This document shows, in pieces, positions 1-12,100 of a stretch of 64,000 bases of DNA. The DNA lies in NCBI GenBank assembly GCA_028583605.1, contig CM053331.1, positions 4,098,508 through 4,162,507 of the forward strand. The letters run 5' to 3'. Position numbers and translations under genes: made by a program. Under the pieces are notes generated by a model, which was given only the letters and a program-made list of their open reading frames with translations, was not told the DNA's origin and searched no databases. Position 1 is the stretch's first letter, and every line of letters begins with the position of its first letter. The stretch comes from Dastarcus helophoroides. Lineage: Eukaryota > Arthropoda > Insecta > Coleoptera > Bothrideridae.

Positions 1-139
1 CCGAAGTGGATCAATTCGTCGAAAGCGAAAAGACTTACGCGGACGCCCCCCACATAATAGACGTTATAATGCCTATGTTGTGCTCCTATTTACCATTCTG
101 GTGGTCCCAGGGGCCTGATAACGTCAGCCCCACTGGAGG
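1..139 (+). CDS. RyR: RyR exon w1 (5' cut by window edge)
   Basis: The reading frame starts at base 3 ([20 protein letters not shown]...), with bases 1-2 completing the previous codon, so the exon runs off the left edge. It ends ...NVSPTGG at donor G|GTAAGT, leaving two bases of a split glycine codon. The motif [12 protein letters not shown] is typical of the RyR central solenoid. Confidence 0.93.
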
Positions 140-3100
140 GTAAGTATAACGAGACTGACGTTTGGTTTTTTTTTTATATTTGATCTGTAGCACGCACGTA
201 TCAATGGTAACTGCTGAACATATGAACCAATTGCTGAAGAACGTTCTGAAATTGATTAAGAAGAACATTGGAAACGAAAACGCACCTTGGATGACACGAA
301 TAGCGGCGTACACGCAGCAAATAATCATCAATAGTAGCGAGGAGTTACTCAAAGATCCATTCTTACCGTTAGCCGAACGAGTTAAGAAACGAACCGAGAC
401 TATGTTCCATAAGGAGGAAAGTTTGCGGGGATTCATCAAGAGTTCTGCCGAGGATACCTCTCAGGTAATAACGACCCTTTTAGTGGAACGGAGTTGTCCT
501 TGGTTATCTTCAAAAATTGATATACAAGTCTTGCCCCCTGAAACCAAAAAAAAATTAAAAAAACAAGAGTTGCTCTAACGCGTTTCGATAGCCAAGCTAT
601 CATTACTAATGATAACTTGCCTATCGAAACGCGTTAGAACAACTGCTGTTGTATTTTTCAATCTTCCTTGGTTTCAGAGAGGACAAGATTTGTGTATCAA
701 TAGGCGACCCCATATTTTCAACCCTTAAAGCGCGCGAAGTTGTTTAATGTTGAAAGTAACTGTAACATACTATGAAGTTAAAAGTTGTTTATTATTAGAA
801 ACTGTTCGGGAGATGCGCAACTGACGAAGCTACTCCTAGGTTTAAGGCATCTGTTGAATGTTTATTTGTAATTAGGGATATTAAGCAGATCCTTAGTTGG
901 GTGTTTGAGATATCGAATGTAGTATGTGTGGAATAACAACATAATCCAGTAATCTCATCCTAATCAGTTGTAAATTATACGAATACGTTGTCCAATTCTT
1001 CTGTTTAATAAAAGTGTTAAAAATTGACAGGGTTTGTCGAATTGGAACGCGTAACAATACATCATTTTGTGTTTATTCCTGTCACCAAAACTGTTTGTCT
1101 CTCTAGGTTGAAACTCAAATTCAAGAAGACTGGCACCTGCTAGTTAGAGATATTTACTCGTTTTATCCCCTCCTGATTAAGTACGTGGATTTGCAAAGGA
1201 ATCACTGGCTGAGGCACAACATTGCCGAAGCTGAAGACTTGTACAACAACGTGGCGGAAATATTCAATATTTGGTCCAAATCCCAGTATTTCCTCAGGGA
1301 GGAACAAAACTTTATATCCGCCAACGAAATCGACAATATGGTGCTCATAATGCCGACGGCGACCAGAAGACCTGTGGTACCAGACGGTAGTCAACCCACA
1401 GTTGGAAAGGTAACCCATTTTTCTCCCTAGGTCTGAATTCAACCTCACGCGCATGGAATTAAGATTAGGTTTCCGAATCAGATATTCAGATTTGAGTCGC
1501 TGGTCATACACCTACAAATTCATGACATTTCATAGAAATTCATTCCAATCCGAATTTCAATGATTCGGAAACCGAACCAGGATTCCGTACGTAGCAACTG
1601 GCCTAAACTTGGACTCATTCATCAAACAAAGCAAAATAAGGATTTTCCGTTTTAGAAAAAGAAAAAGCACCGCGACAAGAAACGAGACAAAGACAAGGAG
1701 ATTCAAGCGTCTCTAATGGTGGCGTGCTTGAAGCGCCTCCTGCCGGTTGGTCTGAATTTATTCGCGGGAAGAGAGCAGGAATTGGTCCAGCATTGTAAAG
1801 ACCAGTTTTTGAAGGTAAGCCCACATTTATGGTGCTCAGTTGGAATATCTAATGGATTTTTCACAGAAAATGCCCGAATATGACATAATTGAATTCGCCA
1901 AAACTCAGTTGACGCTCCCGGATAAAATTGATCCAGCGGATGAGATGTCCTGGCAGCATTACCTCTATAGCCAATTGGGCAGTAAGAAGAGTGTTACAAT
2001 TGGAGCGACGGACACCAATGGGAAAAACCAATTGGAGGAAACTGTCGACCGAATTGTTGCAATGAGCAAAGTACTTTACGGATTGCATATGGTAGGTCTC
2101 GTATTTCCAGAGAAAGTCGAAATATTCAAAAAAGGTCCAAATTAAAAAAAAAGTGGAAATATTTAAAGGCGTCGATATTTTCAAAAAAAAACCGAGAAAG
2201 TCGATTTTTTAAAAAAATAAAATAAAATTTCCAAAGAAATAGTTTGCCAAAAAGTATAAATATCCAAAGAAAAGTCTATATAATCAAAAGGGAAAAGTTA
2301 AAATTTTGGAAAATAGATTTCCAAAAATGTGAAAGTTTTTGAAGTCAGAGTCGAAATTTAAAAAGATCAATTTTAAAAAAGTTGGATTGGTACTAAATCA
2401 TCGAATATTTTTGTGGTAGATCGATCATCCTCAACAACAACAGAAAGGTGTTTATAGGAGCGTTGTCTCGACCCAAAGAAAAAGAGCTGTCCTCTCTTGC
2501 TTCCGTCAAGCCTCCTTGCATAGCTTACCAAGGTTTGTCCAAGGCTACGTTCCCTTCTTTGCCAACCTTAGACCTAACCCTCGATGTGTTTATTAACTAA
2601 TTAGTTACTCACGTCTGTGTTTGAATGTTTTCATTAATATTTTTAATTGTGTATGTACTAACAGGCAGCTAAGCCAAAAAGTAATCGCTCAGGCTGGAAA
2701 AGACTGCTGGGGGCCGCAAGAAAGCGCGCTGCGCTAGCTTGTTTGAGGTGCCCGCCTCTGTACAAGTTGAGCAGGTGTGTTTATAACTCATAAAATCTGT
2801 AAATCGCTTCTTAGTTTTTTTGGCATCAAATTTTTAGCATGTTAACCACGATTGCAGCTTGCAAGCGAATTTTGTTGACTGCGATTATTCTCACTTTGAC
2901 TAAATTTGGGTGTATTGCCTAAATGTCTTCAAACATCAAAATTCCTCTTTTAAGTTATGGTTTTAACAGCTTAATTCCATTAATTTATGGTTTTAACAGC
3001 TTAATTTCATTGAGTTATTCACTAAACTTCTAAATCTCCTGGATGTTTCAGGCACAGAGCCATAAACATCTTCATTCGCTCCTACTACGACCTGTGGCTC

Positions 3101-6100
3101 CAAGAAGAAAACGTGGGTCAAGAGATGATGATCGAAGACCTCACCCAAAGTTTCGAAGATTCCGAACTCAAGAAAAAAGATGGTGAAGAGGAGGAAGGTA
3201 AGCCAGATCCTCTGACCCAGTTGGTCACCACGTTCTGTCGAGGCGCCATGACCGAGCGCTCGGGGGCGTTACAAGAGGATCCGCTCTATATGAGCTACGC
3301 CGAAATCATTGCTAAATCTTGCGGCGAGGAAGAAGAAGAGGGCGAAGAGGAGGAAGGAGGCGGCGAAGGCGAAGAAGGAGGATCCTCAATACACGTAAGT
3401 TGGTAGATGATTACACCAGTTGGTGCTATTTCTAATCGTGAAACTGTTCCATTTGCTTGCAAAGAAAACGATGGCTGATGTCATGGTAAGCTGTCATTTG
3501 ATTGTTAAACATGGAAAACTTAAGTTTAAAGCTTGGCACAGTGGTAACTTTAATCTATGGAGACTCATTTTTCAAACTCTGTCTTTTTCTTTCCGTGTTT
3601 TCTTCTCATACCACTCAAGATTTCAGGGCTTTGAACCGGAACTGAAGCGAAAATCGAAAACCGAAAAAAATCGTTATTTTTGTCGGAACGAAAACCGGAA
3701 CTGAACCGAAAAGAAAATATCGATTTATTTTGGTTCAGTGCAGATTCAAAAGTCCATAGTTGACAAAACCTCCCCACTTCAATTTCAACTTTTTTTGTGA
3801 AAGTCTTGAACTACAACCCAATATTTTCTCTCGATTATTATTATTATTGTTGTATTGCTCACGAGTCTTTTTGAAACTTAGACTTTCTTTATTAAAATTT
3901 TAAATTTATTTTTATTTTGTCTCATAAAGGCCAGCTTTAAATTTAAAATTTGGAATTTTTCCAAAAAAAATTGGTCGTTCGTTTATTTTTAAATATTTTG
4001 ACATTTACTATTAGCATTTGAATCAAAATTATGTAGAATTTTTGTAAAATAAATTTCGAATATTTTCTCCAGTTTTACCTTGTTTCTTTCTCAAAATTCT
4101 GGATTTACAATTTCAATTTTTTCCTATTGTTTCAATCGTTTTATACAAATGATGCTTGATCCACCGATCCACCGAGCCACATATGGCTTGCAGTAATTTT
4201 TGATGTGACCTGAGGCGCCTATGAAGAAAAGAGGCATCCCATTTTATTTAGCAAATTCATGTTTTCAAACTAAAATCGAAATTTCTAAAAAAAGTCAAAA
4301 TATCAATTTTAAAATCGAAAAAAATTTAAAAAAATTATCTTTAACGTGAAAAATTTAAGACAAAGGTTAAAAAATTTTAAAAATTATTCGAAATAAATTT
4401 ATTTAAACAAATCCAATTGTCAAAGTTTAAATTAAACACGAAATTAAAAAAAAATCAAACAGAAAAACTGGAAATGTATAAGGGGAATTTTTAAAAATTA
4501 TAATTTTAAACTTTAAATGAAAAATGTTAGGCAAAACTTTGAAAAGATAAAAAACTCTTAAAACAAAAAAATTCTCGAATTTTCAATTATAAAATTAAGA
4601 CACAGAATTTGGTGAAAACATCCAAATTAAAAAAAACAAAAGCCATTAAACAAGAATTCAGTTCTAACACGAAATTTCCAAAAAAAACGTCCAAATTTTA
4701 AGTTTAAATTCAAAATTGCGAGAAAAAAGTTCAAACCTTGAGATGAGTGTCAACATTTTGAGATCAAAAGACAAAATTTCCAAAAAAAAAGTCTAGATTT
4801 CGAATTTTGTAGCAAAATTTTAGAGAAAAATATTAAGGTTCAAATTTGAACTCAGAATTTTTAGAAGAAACTCTCCCAAGAAAATCTTAAAATATCTGCC
4901 TTATTTTCGAATTTTAAGAATAAAGTAAAAAATTCGATGAAATGGCAAAAACGTCAAATTAAAATTTTTGTGAAAGTTTTTTCTTTAATAAATCGGACTT
5001 TTTTGGAAATGTTGACTTTTTTCTCGAAATTTCGACTTTAATCTTAAAATGTTAAACTAACCACTACATTTTGAGGAAAAAGTTTAAATGTCCAGAGAAG
5101 CTTAAAATTGATAAAAACAAATTTCAAGTTAACGAGAAATTATTAGAAAAATTGGAAAATTAGAGAAACTATAAATCTATAATTTGGTTTTACTATAAAT
5201 TTTCGAGTTTGTAAATGTCAAGTTTAGACATGAAATTTCGGTAAGTTTTCGAAAATGTCTAGAATAAAATTTTGAATTTTTTAATAAAAAATGGTTTCAT
5301 TTTATTACAAACTTTATAAGAAATCTGAATTATTTTAAGAATGATTTTTTTTATAATTTGGACGTTTACCCACGCTATTAGTACCCTTAAATTTTTAAAA
5401 TCAAAAATAAAGCTTTCTTAAAATCTTTGGTTTTTATTCAAGCTCGAATACTCTTTGTCAAAATATTTAATTTTAAATTTAAATTTTTACTTTTTTCCTA
5501 AAGTTCCAACTTTAGAATCAAAATATCGACTTTATTTCGACTTTAATTTCAAACTGCCGAGTTTTCTTGAAATTGTGAGTTCTAAGGTTAAAACTTCGAA
5601 AAAAAAAGAAAGAAAACAAAATTTCACCTTCATCAAAAAATTTTAACTTTCATCGGTAAATTTCGATCCTCACTACTTACGAGATTTTACTTTAAAAGTT
5701 TTGGTAAAAAAAACTTAAAAGTTTATGAACCATTTTTATCAATTTTCGAATTTAAAAATGTCAGTTGGAAATTTTGATAAAATTTGGAATCCTCATTTGC
5801 TTAAAAATTCAAAGTTTCTAGAAAAATAGATATCTCATTAGTTATTAAATTTTAATCTTTGACAAACGTATTTCAGTTTCCATAAAAAGTTGACCATTTC
5901 AAAAAATGATGATAGTTTTCTCTTTAAATTTAGGCTATTTTTATTTTTTTAAAAGTTAAAATTTCATATTTGAACTTGGATTCTTTATAACATAATAAGA
6001 TTTTGAAAATTACTTCGAAATGATTGCTCCAAATTTTCTAAAAACGTGAAAATGTCTAAAAAGAATTTGAAATTTTGATAACAGATAGTAAAGAGATTTA

Positions 6101-9100
6101 ACTTTTTTTTCGAAATTTTTACATTTTTCTTAAAATTTTATATTTAAATTGCAATTTTTTTTTCTAAAATTTCGACCTAAACATGAAATGGAGTCTTTTT
6201 TTTAATTATGACTTTTTTTAATATTTGCGCAGTAATCTATAAATTCGAATGTTTAAAGGACTCATAATTACTAGAATAATTGAAATCTTGAATAATTTTT
6301 ATTTATGAAAGATTTGTTTTTTCGAACTTTGATCATTGATTCAATCAAAATTTTAGTTCCTAGAACGGTACGATTGTTTTCCCTAAGTTTGAATGATTTG
6401 CTTAAAATATTGAATTGAAACACGACATTAAAAAAATTGTGAAGTTTTAACCCATACTTTCAAGAAAGTAGTCAAGACTTGACAAAAAAAAACTAAATTT
6501 ATGTAAAAAAAATTTAAAGGTTTTATTTTAATCATTACAATTTGACTTTCAACTCAATTGCTCGAGTATCTTCTCGAAACTATCCTTAGTATAAGTCAGA
6601 ATTTTGCAACTTAATACTTTGTTTTTAATTTTGAATTATTTATAAAATTTAAAATTATTTGCTTTTCCTGAAAATTTAACTTCAAATTCAGATCTAGACA
6701 TTTTTTTAGAAATAGTGACTCAGCTTTATATATTACTTTTCTAAACATTTTATGTTTAAACTTAAAAACTGTTAACATTATTTCTAAATAGTTTAATTCA
6801 AAATTTTTAAATTTAAAATTTTTTATTTTAAATTCTATTTATTCCAAAAGTTAGAGTACAAGTTTACAGTTTCTACATTTTTAAAAAAAATTGACTTTGT
6901 ACTCGAAATTTCAACCTAAATCGAAATTTTAAATTTTAATTTAAATTTTTTTCCTAAATTTCATATCCTTTTTTAAAATTTGCACCTTTGTATCGAAATT
7001 ACCCGAAATGTTTTCTTTCTTTTAAATAAAAAATTAAAAATGAGTCACTCGGAGCTGAACCGAAAACCGGAAAAAACCGTTATTTTTGTAGGAGCGAAAA
7101 CCGGAACTGAACCTATATAATTTTTTTTCCGGAACGAAAATAATAGCGGTTCGAAGCCCTGCAAGATTTCTTGTTATTCCTGATAACGCTCTACGCTTTA
7201 GACCAGAGGTCTCCAAACTTTTCAACCTTAGAGCCATACTGATTACTCCAGTAAGTTCCAAGGGCCGAAACCGTTCTAATTTTGTAGATATCTGCTGGCC
7301 AAACGCGGACATAGATAGTACCCTTTATACGATAACAGATGGTGCCAGTAGTACTTTGGAAATCGCAGTAAGATTAAATTAAATATTTGCGAATAATCTC
7401 GAGAAAGTTCTGGTGGAAGCCATTAGCTTTCGCAGGCCAGATTGATGGCACTGGCGTAGCCGTAGTTTGGAGACCTCTGCTGTAGACGATTATAATTAAG
7501 TTTAATTGGACTAGTTCGTTTGCTCCATAAATTCATTGATTGCAATTTGAGTTTTTCCTCAGGAGCAAGAGATGGAAAAACAAAAGCTCCTGTTCAACCA
7601 AGCTCGTTTAGCAAACAGAGGTGTGGCCGAAATGGTGCTACTCCACATATCGGCCTGCAAAGGGGTCCCATCCGAAATGGTGATGAAGACCCTCGAACTC
7701 GGTATCTCGATCCTCAGAGGTGGCAACAACGACATACAAATGGGCATGTTGAACCACCTAAAAGAGAAAAAGGACGTTGGATTTTTCACTAGCATCGCTG
7801 GTTTGATGAATAGCTGTAGCGTGCTGGATTTGGATGCTTTCGAGCGGAACACCAAAGCGGAAGGCTTAGGAGTTGGTTCGGAAGGTACGTTCCTTCCAAA
7901 TTGGCAGATTTAACAAAGCGATTTGATCACATGATTCAGCAGCGAGAGCTTAATCGTTAGTTGAGCAATTGTACAAAATGCGGCTGCCGCGCTGATGAAT
8001 GCAATCAAATCGCTGACCTAAAGTCCTCTGCATTTTCAAAGTTGAACTTGATTTTGAATCTTGTAACTTTTAGGGGCCGCCGGCGAGAAGAATATGCATG
8101 ATGCGGAATTCACTTGCGCCCTCTTTAGGTTCATTCAATTGACATGTGAAGGGCACAACTTAGGTAAGTCCTATGTTCTAAAAATATGTCATTTGGTACG
8201 ATATTGTATGACATGATACCATGTAAGAGGTAAAAAATTGATGTCTTTTACCGCGACAAGCATTGACTTAACTAGAATAGGATAGGGTGGGGTGCTTGCC
8301 CCCCTGGCTTTTTCAGCTAACCGAAAATTTATATTCTCAACTGGGGAACCTTCTTCAGCAATTTTCATGTTTTCTTCAAAATTCTTCCTTTCCTTGAAAT
8401 TCGATATTTTCTCAAAATTCGTTTTACAAAATTTTGAAATTTCGAATTTATTTTTAAAATTCAATTTCTTTTATTAAAATTTGCCTTTTCCAAAATTTCG
8501 ATTTTATTTATTATCAAATTCGTTGTATTTTTTCGAAATTTCGCCATTTCTCAAAATTCGATTTTTTCCAAAAGTGTCATTTTTTTTTAATCCGAGTTCC
8601 ATACATTTCAACTTGTTTATCTAAATTTGCCTTGTCCTCGAAGTTTGGTCCATTTTCTGATTAAGTAAAAGTTTTGAGAATAATATCATCTATTTATCTG
8701 GAAATTTTGAAATTTTATAAAAAGACAAAAATTCTAGAATATTTTCTTTGGAAATTTTAAGTGTTTTTTTAATTCAGTCTGCAATATTAACTCAAAATTC
8801 GTTCATTTTTCGAAGTTTTGGCAAAATTTAACTCCCTCTGGAAAATTTCAAATTTTTATAAAAGTTTTCAATCTGCCTTTTAGAAATTTCTAATTTTTTT
8901 TAAAAACTTGTTTGTGTTTTTGGAACTTTCGACTTTTACCTCGAACGTTTGACTTATTTTGCAAATTTTAGTAAATTTCGATTTTTTTATTTTGAAAATT
9001 TCAACCCAAAAACGTTCGAGTTTTTAAAAATTACTGTTTTTTGAAAAATCAATTTTTTTCAAAATTTTGTATTTTCAGTCACTTTTTGTTGTTTTTAATT

Positions 9101-12100
9101 TTTTTCGTGTTTTCTAAATTTCGATTCTTTTGCGAATTTGATTTTTTCCAAAACCACTTTCAGAAAATTTCTACCTTTATTAAAAATTGTGTGCTTTCTT
9201 AAAATTTCAACTTTTTTCTATCTTTTTTGAGAAATTCAACCTTTTTGAAAATACGAAATTTTCGAAAATTTTAGCTTAAAATTTTGAGTGTTGGATCTTT
9301 ACTTTTTTTAAAATCAGTGATTCAAAGTTTTGAATTTTTTTTAAATTACTTTTTTGGAAAGTTTGACGTTTTCTTAAAATTTAAGCTTGTTTGTAAATTT
9401 AGATTTTTTTAAATATTTTTTTTATATCAAAAATTTCGTCAAAATTTTCGAGTTTTTAAAAAATTCTGTTTTTTGAAGTATCAGTCTTTTCTCAATATTT
9501 CGATTTTTTAAAAGTTACTCTTTGAAAAATTCTAGTTTTTTTTAAAAAACTTCGAGTTTTTTGAAAATGTTGTCTTTTGTCGAAGTTTCTGATTTTTTTG
9601 AGATACGTTTTCAAAATTTCGAATGTTTTTGAAATTTTTAATCTTTTCCAAAAGTATATTGTGCTTTCTTGAAAATTTGGCTCCTTTCTAAATTCAACTT
9701 TTTTGAAGAATTCGAATTTTTGGAAAATTTTAACTTAAAAATTTCGACTTTTTTGAAATGATTGACACTTTTTGAAAATGGTCAACACTGCACTTTTTTC
9801 TTAATTTCCACTTTTTCCAAAATTTATGAATGTCTGAAAATTTTGTCTCTTAAAATTTCTACTTTTAAAATTATCACTTTTCAAAATGTTTACCTTAACG
9901 AAATTTTTACTTTTTTTTGTAAATTTCGACTTTTTTAAAAATTTTTTCTCGAAATTTTGACTCTGTGAATTTCGACTTTTTTAAGCTACTTTTTTGAATA
10001 TCTACTTTTTGAAGATTTTTATTTATTGGAAAATTTTGCCTCTTCAAGATTTATAAACCTTTTTAAAATTTTCGACTTTTTTTAGAATTTAAATCTATTT
10101 TTAAAATGTCCATATTTTTATTTGAAAATTTCGACCATTTTTTCAAAATTTGTTTAACGCTTGACCTTGAAAATTTTGACTTTTTCAAAAATTTTTATTG
10201 AATTTTGAAGCTGCTTTTTTATGAATCCTCATTTTTTTTTTTGGAAATTTCAAACTTTGTGTCAAAAATTTTTTTTTATAGAAATTTTGACTTTTTTGTA
10301 AATTTCACGCTTTCAAAAATTCAACTTTGTTTTAATTTTGAAAGTTTTGTTTTCAATATTTCCTCTTTTTTTTGGAATTTTTTGATTTTCTCTGAAAATC
10401 TCAACATGTTTTAAAAATTGAGAAATTTTTTGAAAATTTGACTTTTTGAAAACTTCTTTTTTCTCGCTTATTTGTTCTCTTTTTTTTTCTGTTTTCTCCT
10501 GTTCTCTCTACTTCTCTCCTCTTCTCTCTTCTCTTTGTTTCAAAATTTTGATTTCAACTTTTTTTTTTTAATTTTGAAACTTTTGTTTTCAAGATTATCA
10601 CTTTTTTTGAAATTTTTGATTTTTTTTGGAAATCTTAATATGTTTTAAAAATTAAGAAATTTTATGAAAATTTGCCCTTTTTTTGAAAACTTCTTTTTTT
10701 TTCTTTTATTTGTTCTCTCTTCTTTTCTTTTTCTCGTCTTCTCTTTACTTCTTTTATCTCCTCTCTTCTTCTCTTTTACCTCCTCTCTCTTCTGTCTATT
10801 TTTCTTCTTTTCTCTCTTTTTACCTTTTATCTTTTCTCTCTTCTCTCCTTTCTCTTCTCTCTTCTTTTTTTTCTTTGTTTCAAAATTTTGACTTATAGAC
10901 ATTTCGACTTTTTTGTAAATTTGACGCTTTAAAAAAATGTTTTTTTTTAATTTCGAATGTTTTTTCAAGGCTTCGATTTTTTTTGGAAATTTTTGTCTTT
11001 TTCTGAGAATCTTAACATGTTTTGCAAATTAAGAATTTTTTTTGAAAATTTGACCCTTTTTTGAAAACCTCTTTTTCTTCTTTCTTCTCTTCTTACTTTT
11101 TTTGTTCTCTTTTCTCTTATCTCCTCTTCTCTCTACTTCTCTCCTCTTTTCTCTCGTTTCTTTTCTTTCCTCTCTCATCTCCCTTTTCCCTCTCTCTTTT
11201 CTCCCCTCTCTCGTCTATCCTCTTTCCTTTCTCGTCTCTTCTCCTTCCTCTCTACCCTTCCCTCTTTCCTCTCTCGTCTCTTTTTTCCTCTCTCGTCTCT
11301 CCTCACGTCTCTCTCCTCTTTCTTCCATCCTTTTTCGTCTCTCCTCTTTCCTCTCTCTCTCGTTTCTCCTCCTTCTCTAGTTTCTTCTCTCCCCTCCCTT
11401 CTCTTTCCTCTCTCTTCTTTCTTATCTTACACTTTTCTTTTTCTCTCTCAGCCCTCTTCTATACCGTCCTCCCCCTCATTTACATTTCTGCATTCCTCCA
11501 TTTTAATAAATAAAACTTTTTTTGTTATAGTTTCGAAATGTCACATTTTAAAATGAGTAGTAAGCAAAATGTTTATTTGTTTTGTTTTAGAGTGGCAGAA
11601 TTACTTGCGTACGCAGGCAGGGAATACCACAACCGTTAATGTGGTCATATGTACCGTTGATTACTTGTTGCGACTGCAAGAGTCGATCATGGACTTCTAC
11701 TGGCATTACTCCAGCAAAGAACTGATTGACCCGGCAGGAAAAGCAAACTTTTTTAAAGCTATTGGGGTCGCTAGTCAAGTTTTTAATACCCTTACTGAAG
11801 TTATTCAAGGGCCTTGTCCCCTTAATCAGCAAGCTTTAGCACATTCCAGGTACGTGTTTGCGCCTTTGTTATTTTGGTAATTCGAGATCCAATAAAAAAC
11901 ACAAATTTCTGATTCTGCACTTAAATATTTTGTTCTTAAAATATAGAATCCAGATTATTTCATTTTAGTGTCCATACATCTTCATTCATGTTTTATTGGC
12001 TTTTTTTTTGGCAGTTACTCCTTCCATAAATCTAGATTTTCAGTTAACTTTTGTTATGGATTAGCAATCTCTTATAGATTGCCGCAAGCAACGATTTCGT

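Noticed and set aside
3624..7161. Transposase gene inside the hAT-type element
   Set aside because: The longest frames are under 70 codons and consist of array motif; no hAT dimerisation or catalytic motifs are visible.
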